From: Janthinobacterium sp. 344
GTDB taxonomy: Bacteria > Pseudomonadota > Gammaproteobacteria > Burkholderiales > Burkholderiaceae_D
Direction: 5' to 3'
Length of the DNA stretch: 64,000 nt
Assembly: GCF_900112025.1 (NCBI RefSeq)
Contig: NZ_FOKL01000011.1
Span: 124,001-188,000 of the forward strand
Below the pieces are notes generated by a model that was given only the letters and a program-made list of their open reading frames with translations, made no database searches and was not told the DNA's origin. This document shows, piece after piece, positions 30,702 through 38,450 of the stretch (position 1 is its first letter; the number at the start of each line of letters is the position of its first letter). A program made the translations under genes and the position numbers.

Positions 30702-32469
30702 TGGCGCGGCGGCCCTGCCGCCGTCCTCCTTGCTGCCCGACGAAGCGACCCTGAACCGCCTGGCCGGCGAATTCTTTGCCCGTTTGCCGACGCTTGACAA
30801 GTCGCCCAGCCTCGGCGGCTCGGGCAGCGTGCTTGATGCGGCGCCCCGCTACGCGCATCGCGCGCCGCCGCAGCTGGGACCATCGTTCGCCGCCATCGCC
30901 CCCGGCGTGGCGACGGCGCAGGTGCCGCCCGTGACGGCGCCACTGGAAGCGCCGATTGCGCCGGCGCCCGCCTCGGTGCCCACGCCGCGCGCATCCAGCG
31001 TCGCCGCGCCGTCGCCGTACTATTTTATCGGCGGCGCGCATGGCTATCCCGCGTCACCAGGCAAGCTCGATGGCCTGGCGCAGCAGGGCCTGGGACAAAC
31101 GGCAGCGGATGATTTGCGGGGCCTGTTCGCCACGCCGCAGCGCACGCCCGCGCGCCAGCTGCCCGCATCGCCGGCTGACAGCCAGCCCGCGTTCTATTTC
31201 CAGACCGAGCTGCCTGCGGCGGCGCGGCCCGGCCTGCAGCAAGCGCCGGCGCCATTCGACGTGCACGCCGTGCGGCGCGACTTTCCCGTGCTGGCCGAGC
31301 GGGTCAACGGCAAGCCGCTGGCCTGGTTCGACAATGCGGCCACCACGCACAAGCCGCAGTCGGTGATCGACCGCATCGCGTACTTTTATGCGCACGAGAA
31401 TTCGAACATCCACCGCGCCGCGCACGCGCTGGCGGCGCGCGCCAGCGACGCGTACGAGGCCGCACGCGCCAAGGTGGCCAGCTTCCTGGGCGCCGCCTCG
31501 GCCAATGAAATCATTTTTGTGCGCGGCGCCACGGAAGGCATCAATTTGATCGCCAACACCTTCGGGCGCAAGTACATCGGCAGCGGCGACGAGATCATCG
31601 TCTCGCAGCTGGAGCACCATGCCAACATCGTGCCGTGGCAGCAGCTGGCGGCGGAAAAGGGCGCGACGCTGCGCGTGATACCCGTCGACGACAGCGGGCA
31701 GATCCTCCTCGACGAATTCCGCAAGCTGCTCAACGGGCGCACGAAACTGGTGTCGGTGACGCAGGTGTCGAATGCGCTGGGCACGGTGACACCGGTGGCG
31801 CAGATCATCGCGCTGGCGCATGCGGCCGGCGTGCGCGTGCTGGTCGATGGCGCGCAGGCCGTGTCGCACCTGCGCGTGGACGTGCAGGCGCTGGGCGCCG
31901 ATTTTTACGTGTTCTCGGGGCATAAGGTGTTCGGCCCGACGGGCATCGGCGCCGTGTATGGCAAGGCGGACTTGCTGGAGCAATTGCCGCCGTGGCAGGG
32001 CGGCGGCAACATGATCGCCGACGTCACGTTCGAGCGCACCGTTTACCAGGGCGTGCCGAACCGTTTCGAGGCGGGCACGGGCAATATCGCCGATGCCGTG
32101 GGCCTGGGTGCGGCCATCGATTACGTAGCACGCATCGGCCTGGAAAACATCGCCGCCTACGAGCACGCGCTGCTCGACTACGCCACGCAGCAGCTGCAAG
32201 CCATACCCGGCGTGCGCCTGATCGGCACGGCGTTTGAAAAGGCGAGCGTGGCTTCCTTTGTTCTGGCCGGCTATGCGCCGGCGGAAGTGGGAAGTGCCCT
32301 GAACGACGAGGGCATCGCCGTGCGCTCGGGCCACCATTGCGCCCAGCCTATCCTGCGCCGCTTCGGCGTGGAAGCGACCGTGCGTCCCTCGTTCGCCTTC
32401 TACAATACGTATGAGGAAATCGACCGCATGATCGTCGTGGTGAAACGCCTGGCGGGCGCGCGCCGCTGA
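30676..32469 (+). CDS. encapsulin cargo cysteine desulfurase (SufS-like) with disordered N-terminus
   Basis: This 597-residue protein has a SufS/CsdA-type desulfurase domain from about residue 194: RRDFPVLAERVNGKPLAWFD, EHHANIVPW, SGHKVFGPTG with PLP-binding Lys417, and RSGHHCAQP with the persulfide-forming Cys555. It converts cysteine to alanine plus sulfur. The first 193 residues are rich in Ala, Pro and Ser, without predicted fold. They contain short conserved-looking patches such as LPDEATLNRLAGEFFARL, YYFIGGAHGYP, and FYFQTELP. In Family 2A encapsulins a long disordered N-terminus of this enzyme directs loading into the shell. The 26-bp overlap with the shell gene supports co-translation. 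Confidence 0.93.
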   Translation: MTTQTPTSDGAAALPPSSLLPDEATLNRLAGEFFARLPTLDKSPSLGGSGSVLDAAPRYAHRAPPQLGPSFAAIAPGVATAQVPPVTAPLEAPIAPAPASVPTPRASSVAAPSPYYFIGGAHGYPASPGKLDGLAQQGLGQTAADDLRGLFATPQRTPARQLPASPADSQPAFYFQTELPAAARPGLQQAPAPFDVHAVRRDFPVLAERVNGKPLAWFDNAATTHKPQSVIDRIAYFYAHENSNIHRAAHALAARASDAYEAARAKVASFLGAASANEIIFVRGATEGINLIANTFGRKYIGSGDEIIVSQLEHHANIVPWQQLAAEKGATLRVIPVDDSGQILLDEFRKLLNGRTKLVSVTQVSNALGTVTPVAQIIALAHAAGVRVLVDGAQAVSHLRVDVQALGADFYVFSGHKVFGPTGIGAVYGKADLLEQLPPWQGGGNMIADVTFERTVYQGVPNRFEAGTGNIADAVGLGAAIDYVARIGLENIAAYEHALLDYATQQLQAIPGVRLIGTAFEKASVASFVLAGYAPAEVGSALNDEGIAVRSGHHCAQPILRRFGVEATVRPSFAFYNTYEEIDRMIVVVKRLAGARR

Positions 32470-32490
32470 GCTGGTTGGCTTGACAAGCGG

Positions 32491-32520
32491 ATGCCGCCCC
32501 TGCGCCAGCGGGGGCGGCAT
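32491..32520 (+). terminator. hairpin terminating the encapsulin operon
   Basis: ATGCCGCCCC (32491-32500) pairs with GGGGCGGCAT (32511-32520) to give a perfect ten-base stem, 22 bases after the desulfurase stop. Only a short T-containing stretch follows (TGTTG), so termination may be partial. Confidence 0.6.
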
Positions 32521-32641
32521 TGTTGCGTCATGTCACGGACTTTGCGCGTGGCTGGCAGGCGCCCGCAGGCTGGCGGTATAATTTATCCTTGGCAATATTC
32601 AAGCCGCGGCGCCGTGCCGCCGGCGCCCGAGGAGATATCTG

Positions 32642-33361
32642 GTGGAAGATCAACACAGCTCGCCCGAGCTTTTCCTGTTCCTGGCGTCGACCGTGCACGA
32701 CATGAAAAATTCGATCAGCGTGGTCAGCGGCACGCTGGAATCGCTGCTGGCGGCCGAGCAGGCCAAGGCCGCGCCCCAGGCGGACCCCGCCTACCTGCAG
32801 ATGGCGCAGATGCTGTACCAGACCAAGCGCCTCAACGATAACCTGATCCAGCTGCTGGCCCTGTACAAGGAAGTGGGCAAGCCCGGCTACCCGTTCGACG
32901 TGCGGCCGCAATTGGTGGGCCAGGTCATCGATCAGGTGGTGGACCAGGAAAAAATCCTGCTGGCCTCGAAGGGCATTCGCCTGGAGACGGCCTGTCCGCC
33001 GGAGCTGATCTGGACGCTCGACGAAGACCTCGTCATCGGCGTGCTGGCGCATGCCATCAACAATGCCATCCGCTATACGCGCGACACGATCCGCCTGTCG
33101 GTGCGGGAGCACGAGGGCATGCTGGAGCTGCGCGTGGAAGACAATGGCGAAGGCTATACGCAAGCCTTGCTCGACGCGGGCAGCGCGGCCATGGATGGCA
33201 TGGCGGCCGGCGTGAACTTTTCCACCAACAGCACGGGCCTGGGTCTGTATTTTTCCAGCGAAGTGGCAAAGATGCACAAGCACCGGGGGCAGGGCGGCAG
33301 CATCGCGCTGGAAAATGGCGGCGCCCTGGGCGGCGGCTGCTTCATCCTGCGCCTGCCCTGA
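32642..33361 (+). CDS. soluble histidine kinase without sensor domain
   Basis: This 239-residue protein is a minimal histidine kinase. The phosphorylation site is at the very N-terminus in STVHDMKNSISVVSG (His19), and the ATP-binding domain follows with NNAIRY (N box), VEDNGEGY (G1) and STGLGLYFSSEV (G2). No transmembrane or input domain is present, so it must be controlled by partners. It starts from a GTG with GAGGAG 7 bases upstream. The response regulator with TPR repeats begins 11 bp later, so they form a two-component pair. The signal and target are unknown. Confidence 0.9.
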   Translation: MEDQHSSPELFLFLASTVHDMKNSISVVSGTLESLLAAEQAKAAPQADPAYLQMAQMLYQTKRLNDNLIQLLALYKEVGKPGYPFDVRPQLVGQVIDQVVDQEKILLASKGIRLETACPPELIWTLDEDLVIGVLAHAINNAIRYTRDTIRLSVREHEGMLELRVEDNGEGYTQALLDAGSAAMDGMAAGVNFSTNSTGLGLYFSSEVAKMHKHRGQGGSIALENGGALGGGCFILRLP

Positions 33362-33372
33362 GCGAGGACACC

Positions 33373-35100
33373 ATGACCGACAGCCACGCCACCGCCGCCG
33401 AAGCGGGCAGCACCGACTGGGCCGACAAGCATTATCTGCTGGTCGACGACTTCATCGGCATCCGCATCCTGCTGCGCGAATCGCTGCGCAACCTGGGCGC
33501 GCGCCACATCGACCAGGCGGCCAGCGGCGGCGAAGCCATGAAGCTGCTGGCCAAGACGCGCTACGACGTGGTGCTGTGCGACTACAACCTGGGCGAAGGC
33601 AAGAACGGCCAGCAAGTGCTGGAAGAGACGCGCGTGCGCAACCTGACGGCGCCGTCCAGCGTGTGGCTGATGGTCTCGGCCGAGAAGAGCGTGGAGTCGG
33701 TGATGGGCGCGGCCGAGCACCAGCCCGACGCCTACCTGATCAAGCCCATCACGGAAGGCGTGCTGCTGACGCGCCTGAACCGCGTGTGGCACAAGAAGCA
33801 GGTGTTCCGCGAAATCGACCAGGCCTGCATGGAAAAGGATTATCTGCGCGCGGCCAGGCTGTGCGACGCGCAGATCGAGGTCAACAAGCTGCACGAGCTG
33901 GAACTGCTGCGCATGAAGGCCAGTTTGCTGCTGAAGAGCGGCGAGCCGGAAAAGGCCCGCGCCGTGTATGAAAAAGTGCTGGCCGACCGCGATTACAGCT
34001 GGGCCAGGGCGGGCCTGGGCAAGATCCGCATGAATAACGGCGAGCACGAGGCGGCGCGGCAGATCTTCCAGGGCGTGATCGTCGAGAACAAGTACTACAT
34101 CGACGCCTACGACCAGATGGCCGTCGCCTATCAGCTGATGGGCCAGCATGAGGAAGCCTGCGGCGTGCTGGAAAAGGCGGCGCGCCTGTCGCCCAATTCC
34201 GTGCCGCGCCAGCGCAACCTGGGCCAGGCGGCGCTCCGCATCGGCAATGTGGGCATGGCGGAAAAGGCCTTCCGCAAATGCATTTCCATCGGCGAGTTTT
34301 CCGTCATGAAGACGCCGGACGCCTACCTGGGCCTGGCGCGCGTGTGCGGCCTGAAAAAGGATGCCAAGGAGGCACTGCAGTGGCTGCTGCTGGCGCAGCG
34401 CGAATTCTCGCCCGAGCAGATCGGCTTGCGGGCGAAGATCACGGAAGGCATGGTGCACCACGAAACGGGCGACTACCGGCGCGCGCGCAAATGCGGCGAC
34501 GAACTGGAAGCCATGCTGGTCGAGGACCCGGCGCGGCCCGAGAAAAATATCTGCATGGAACTGGCGACCCTGCTGTTCGCCGTCGGCGTGAAGGATGCGC
34601 CGGCCGGCCTGCTGTGCTACGTGGTGAAGAACAACCACGACAACCAGGTGGTGCAGGACGAGGTGCAAAAGATCTTCGACAAGGCGAAGATGGGCGACGA
34701 GGGCACGAGCCTGATCATCGCCGCGCGCAAGGAAGCGTCGGACTTGATGAACAAGGGCGTGCTGCTGTGGAAGACGGACAAGCTCAACGAAGCGGTGGCC
34801 TGGATGCGCACGGCGCGCGAAAAGCTGCCGAACAACCTGCGCATCCTGTTCAATTCGGCGCAAATCATCGTCTCTTTCCTGCAGCAGCGTGGCTACCAGG
34901 CGGACTTGGCGGCCGAAGCCATGGAAGTGTTGTTGTATGTAGACAAAATTGCACCAGGACAGCAGCGCTTTGCCCAATTGATGGAGCAACTGGTGCAGTT
35001 GACGCCCCCCGCGGAGCCGGAAGCGGTGGCCGTGGTACTGGAAAAAGCCCCGCCCGCGCCGGAAAAAGGGGGAAAAGTCGTGCGCCAGCGTGCCGGATGA
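33373..35100 (+). CDS. response regulator with TPR repeats
   Basis: This 575-residue protein has an N-terminal receiver domain (about residues 20-145) with YLLVDDFIGIRILLRE, the phosphorylated aspartate in VVLCDYNLGEG, and a conserved lysine in AYLIKPITEG. The remaining 430 residues are helical tetratricopeptide-like repeats, for example ARAVYEKVLADRDYSWARAG and AARQIFQGVIVENKYYID. There is no DNA-binding domain, so output is through protein contacts. Related REC-TPR proteins (VieB-like) inhibit or scaffold signalling partners. It is paired with the kinase at 32642. Confidence 0.9.
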   Translation: MTDSHATAAEAGSTDWADKHYLLVDDFIGIRILLRESLRNLGARHIDQAASGGEAMKLLAKTRYDVVLCDYNLGEGKNGQQVLEETRVRNLTAPSSVWLMVSAEKSVESVMGAAEHQPDAYLIKPITEGVLLTRLNRVWHKKQVFREIDQACMEKDYLRAARLCDAQIEVNKLHELELLRMKASLLLKSGEPEKARAVYEKVLADRDYSWARAGLGKIRMNNGEHEAARQIFQGVIVENKYYIDAYDQMAVAYQLMGQHEEACGVLEKAARLSPNSVPRQRNLGQAALRIGNVGMAEKAFRKCISIGEFSVMKTPDAYLGLARVCGLKKDAKEALQWLLLAQREFSPEQIGLRAKITEGMVHHETGDYRRARKCGDELEAMLVEDPARPEKNICMELATLLFAVGVKDAPAGLLCYVVKNNHDNQVVQDEVQKIFDKAKMGDEGTSLIIAARKEASDLMNKGVLLWKTDKLNEAVAWMRTAREKLPNNLRILFNSAQIIVSFLQQRGYQADLAAEAMEVLLYVDKIAPGQQRFAQLMEQLVQLTPPAEPEAVAVVLEKAPPAPEKGGKVVRQRAG

Positions 35101-35164
35101 TAAACTAGGGGCCAGCGTGGGTTCGCCTGCGCTTGAGTTGCTTTACAACAATAAGGAAGAAACT

Positions 35165-35380
35165 ATGCGTGATGTGGTCAATGAAGTATACAAAAAAATG
35201 AAAGTCGGCGCCGTTGCCTGGGTACGCCCGGTGGCCGCCAAGGGAGACACGCTGGAAACATTCCAGTCTTCGTACGAGCACGCCAAGGCGCTGGCCGACG
35301 AAGGCCTGATCACGATCGGTGACGTTAAACGCCAGGCCGACAATCAGATCGAGGCGATCCGCATTCATCGTATCGCCTGA
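35165..35380 (+). CDS. hypothetical small acidic/basic protein
   Basis: This 71-residue protein starts at an ATG with AAGGAAG 6 bases upstream and is not overlapped by a stronger frame. It begins MRDVVNEVYKKMKVGAVAWV and looks largely helical, with the last 40 residues resembling an amphipathic helix (ALADEGLITIGDVKRQADNQ). There is no signal peptide or membrane segment. No family is recognised. It lies between the REC-TPR gene and phaM, which is on the other strand, so it is probably its own unit or the end of the two-component operon. Confidence 0.65.
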   Translation: MRDVVNEVYKKMKVGAVAWVRPVAAKGDTLETFQSSYEHAKALADEGLITIGDVKRQADNQIEAIRIHRIA

Positions 35381-35401
35381 TCATATCGCCTCTCAGGGCC
35401 G

Positions 35402-36136
35402 TCAGGATTTGCCTGGCGCCTTGGACTTGGGTGCCGCGCGCTTTGCCGGCGCCTTGCGCAGCGGGGCCTTGGCCTTGGCTGCCGTGCCTGCGTCTGCCGG
35501 CTTGGCGGACTTGCCGGCCGCTGGCTTGGCCGTCGCGCCCGCCGTTCCGCCGCCAAAACCGGCCGCTGCCGCACTGGCCGCATCAGGCGACATCGCCGTC
35601 GACACCGCCTGTTTGAACTGATCTTGTAACAAATTCCACCAAGCACTCGGATTGGCCAGCTGGGCTGCCGCATGGCCGCCGGCGTCGGCGGGCACCGCCG
35701 CAGGGGCCGCTGCCGGTTCCGGTGCGGGAGCCGGTGCAGGTTTCGCCTCAGGCGCTGGCGCAGCTGGCGCCGCCTGCTGGAAAAACGCGGAGGCATACGG
35801 CACGGATTCGAACAGCGACTTGTCGCTGGCGCCGGGCTGGGTGATGGCGGCCGCCAGGGAAGCGCCCATCGATTTCAGGGTGGCGATGGTGCCACGCTGT
35901 ACTTCCAGGGCCTGGATACTGCCGCGCAGCATGCTGGTATTGAGGTTCAGCCACGCTTCGACGGCTTTCAGGTCGTTGATCTTCTTGTCCAGCTCTTCGA
36001 CCGACATGGTGGGCGCCGTGATGCCGGGCACGCCCATGCCAGGCACGCTCATGCTGCCCCACAGGTTCTTGACGAAGTCGAGCGTATCGGTCACAACTGC
36101 TGCGCCCGGCATTTGGGGCATTTGCGGGTTTGCCAT
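35402..36136 (-). CDS. phaM: PHA granule regulatory protein PhaM-like
   Basis: This 244-residue protein matches PhaM, which activates PHA synthase, binds granules and ties them to the nucleoid in relatives such as Ralstonia. The N-terminal domain is recognisable (DTLDFVKNLWGSMSVPG, then SVEELDKKINDLKAVEAWL and LNLNTSMLRGSIQALEVQRG). A long Pro/Ala-rich middle follows. The C-terminal tail from about residue 205 is rich in Lys, Ala and Pro (KAPLRKAPAKRAAPKSKAP), like histone H1, and would bind DNA. It implies that the host makes polyhydroxyalkanoate, although phaC is not in this window. Confidence 0.85.
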   Translation of the reverse strand: MANPQMPQMPGAAVVTDTLDFVKNLWGSMSVPGMGVPGITAPTMSVEELDKKINDLKAVEAWLNLNTSMLRGSIQALEVQRGTIATLKSMGASLAAAITQPGASDKSLFESVPYASAFFQQAAPAAPAPEAKPAPAPAPEPAAAPAAVPADAGGHAAAQLANPSAWWNLLQDQFKQAVSTAMSPDAASAAAAGFGGGTAGATAKPAAGKSAKPADAGTAAKAKAPLRKAPAKRAAPKSKAPGKS

Positions 36137-36285
36137 GCGAAATCTCCTGGTAGATGGATAGGCCTAGCGTAGCAGATATCAGCTTGCAACTGACGCAAGC
36201 GCGCGAACATTTTCTTACATAAAACATCAGAAGTTGAGCACGGGCAAGAAGCAGAGAAGGGGGCGAAAGCGTTACACTACGCCTC

Positions 36286-37404
36286 ATGATGCCCGCTTCC
36301 TTCTTTTCCTCGCCACGCCGCCGCACCGTCGTCTTCGTCGCGGTGATCGGCGCGCTGCATTACATGGCGCTGGAATGGCTCACGTCGCGTGCCAGCATGG
36401 TGCCGCTACGGCCGGACGGCGCGCAGGTGGTCAGCATGGCCCTGCTTGCCGCACCGCCCGAGCCACAGCCTTTGCCGGTGCCACCGCCACCGCCCGAGCT
36501 GCCCGTGCCCAAGCCCAGGCTGCCGCCACCGCCGCCGCTGACGGACTTGCCGTCGAGCGAGTCGGCGCAGTTGACGGCGCCGGCCAGCGAGGCGCCGCCA
36601 GGGCCGGTGACGCCGGCCCCGCCAGCGGCGGGCGCGCCCGCCATCACGGCGCCGGCCCCGGCCGTGGCGGAAGTTCCCGCGCCGGCGCCCGCACCGCCGC
36701 CACCGGCCGTCGAACAGGCGCGGCGCTACAAGACGAATGCGCCTGCCTCGGCCCAGTTCGACCTGCACGTGGACCGGCGTGACGCGGATGGCACCAAGTG
36801 GCAGGGCGTGGCCTCCATGGCATGGGATAACCAGGGCGCTACGTATCAGCTGAAACTGGAAGTGGGCTTGAGCATGCTGATCACGCGCATCAACCTGCTG
36901 GTGCTGACCAGCGAGGGGCTGATCGATGGCACGGGCATCGTGCCCGTCACGGCCACGGAGAAGCGCAAGGGCCGCGCGCAAACGGCCACGCATTTCAACC
37001 GTGATAGCAAGCTCATCACGTTTTCGGCCACGACGGCCACGGCGCCCTGGCAGGAGGGGGCGCAGGACAAGGCCAGCGTGCCGTTCCAGCTGGCCGCCAT
37101 CGGCCGCGCCGACGTCAACCAGCTGGCTGGCAATATCGATATCCTCGTCGGCGAGGAAAAGGAAGCGACCGTGTTCCGCTTCCAGCTGGTGGGCGAGGAA
37201 GAACTCGATACCCGGATGGGCCGCCTGGTGACGTGGCATGTGCGCCGGCCGCCCAAGCCGGGCACGTATTCGTCGCAGCTCGATATCTGGCTGGCGCCAT
37301 CGATGCAGTGGTATCCGGTACAAATACGCAATACTGAGGCGAGCGGGGCTTTGACCACGCAAACCGTCACGAAGATCTCCGTCAATGACGCAACAGGAAA
37401 ATAA
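36286..37404 (+). CDS. DUF3108 protein with membrane anchor and proline-rich linker
   Basis: This 372-residue protein has one hydrophobic N-terminal segment (VVFVAVIGALHYMALEWL), then a proline-rich stretch of about 100 residues with long Pro runs (PPPPPELPVPKPRLPPPPPL), then a folded DUF3108 domain (about residues 150-370) that appears again in the next gene. The layout resembles TonB-like periplasm-spanning proteins: anchored in the inner membrane with a stiff linker and a periplasmic domain. No specific function is known. The second DUF3108 gene starts immediately at its stop (TAAATG), so they form a tight pair. Confidence 0.75.
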   Translation: MMPASFFSSPRRRTVVFVAVIGALHYMALEWLTSRASMVPLRPDGAQVVSMALLAAPPEPQPLPVPPPPPELPVPKPRLPPPPPLTDLPSSESAQLTAPASEAPPGPVTPAPPAAGAPAITAPAPAVAEVPAPAPAPPPPAVEQARRYKTNAPASAQFDLHVDRRDADGTKWQGVASMAWDNQGATYQLKLEVGLSMLITRINLLVLTSEGLIDGTGIVPVTATEKRKGRAQTATHFNRDSKLITFSATTATAPWQEGAQDKASVPFQLAAIGRADVNQLAGNIDILVGEEKEATVFRFQLVGEEELDTRMGRLVTWHVRRPPKPGTYSSQLDIWLAPSMQWYPVQIRNTEASGALTTQTVTKISVNDATGK

Positions 37405-38169
37405 ATGATGACTCTGACTACCTTGAAACACTTGCTGGCCGCTGGCGTGCTGGCCGCCACCCTGACTCCCGCCATGGCCGACGCGCCTGTCGACCACCCC
37501 GTCATCAAGCGCCCGTACAAGCTGGCGCCTTCGGCCGACCTCGTCTATTCGATCAAGGCCAAGCAGCGCGGCATCGGCCTGTCCGGCGAATCCGTCAGCA
37601 ACTGGCGCGTGGGCGATGGCAAGTATTCGCTGCTGGCCGAAACCAAGGCGGCTCTGTTCGGCAAGATCCTCGAGCAGCGCAGCGAAGGAACTGTGGACGA
37701 ATATGGCCTGGCGCCCGCGCAATTCGTGGAAAAGCGCTTCCGCAAGGATGCCGTCACGACCAACTTCAAGCGCGACAGCAAGACCATCGTCTTTGGCGAA
37801 GGCGATGAAACGTATCCGCTGAAAGGCGGCGAACAGGACCGCAACAGCGCCGTCTGGCAACTGGCCAGCGTGGCGCGCGCCGCACCCGAGAAATTCGTCC
37901 CCGGCTCGGAATGGGCCTTCTTTGTGGCCGGCGCGCACGATGCCGAGCCGTGGGTCTTCAAGGTCGTCAAGGAGGAATCCGTGTCCACGGGCATGGGCGA
38001 CGTGGCCGCCATCCACCTGGTCAAGGCGCCGCCGCCGGACAAGAAAGGCCAGCAAGTGGACCTGTGGCTGGCGCCGTCGCTGGAATGGTATCCCGTCAAG
38101 GTGACATTCGCCGACGCGGACGGTGGCGATTACGTCGAGCAAACCTTGCAGAAGATCGTCAAGAAGTAA
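37405..38169 (+). CDS. exported DUF3108 domain protein
   Basis: This 254-residue protein has a signal peptide (about residues 1-21, ending AMA) and a DUF3108 domain filling the mature chain. The block ADLVYSIKAKQRGIGLSGES and the closing VDLWLAPSLEWYPVKVTF and YVEQTLQKIVKK are matched by similar segments in the product of the preceding gene (LDIWLAPSMQWYPVQI). It should be periplasmic. The pair is very likely co-transcribed with adjoining start and stop. The role is unknown. Confidence 0.75.
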   Translation: MMTLTTLKHLLAAGVLAATLTPAMADAPVDHPVIKRPYKLAPSADLVYSIKAKQRGIGLSGESVSNWRVGDGKYSLLAETKAALFGKILEQRSEGTVDEYGLAPAQFVEKRFRKDAVTTNFKRDSKTIVFGEGDETYPLKGGEQDRNSAVWQLASVARAAPEKFVPGSEWAFFVAGAHDAEPWVFKVVKEESVSTGMGDVAAIHLVKAPPPDKKGQQVDLWLAPSLEWYPVKVTFADADGGDYVEQTLQKIVKK

Positions 38170-38219
38170 GCGCTTGCCAATGGTTTTTGTATCAAGTTGC
38201 CAACCCGGATGCAAAAACC

Positions 38220-38231
38220 GGGGTCGGACCC
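38220..38231. repeat. REP-like GGGGTCGGACCC variant
   Basis: A single 12-base copy of the variant palindrome lies in the gap after the DUF3108 genes. It shares ten or more positions with the intergenic copies at 27725, 49097 and 49239. It is followed by an unusually G-rich stretch. It probably belongs to the same repeat family. Confidence 0.6.
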
Positions 38232-38374
38232 TGAGGGGGCATGCGCCCGGCGGGGGGGCAGGCCGATTCAGCAGGAACCGACGGTCTTCGCCATTGGGGT
38301 TTCCGTCAATACAACACTCGGCAACCTGACTGCCCGCAGGCTGTCCTCCCACGCGCTAAATTGCATGTCAGAAC

Positions 38375-38383
38375 TGATATACT
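38375..38383 (+). promoter_or_regulatory. extended -10 promoter upstream of the Mks-like operon
   Basis: TGATATACT combines the TG motif of an extended -10 with TATACT (38378-38383), 67 bases before the first start of the operon. No good -35 is seen at the right spacing, which extended -10 promoters can tolerate. The remaining gap from 38170 holds only the REP-like repeat. Confidence 0.45.
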
Positions 38384-38450
38384 GACGCCCCCGCCCCGCA
38401 GCGCCGCGTTAGCCCGCTGCGCCGCCCGCTGAACACTCATCCGGAATAGA

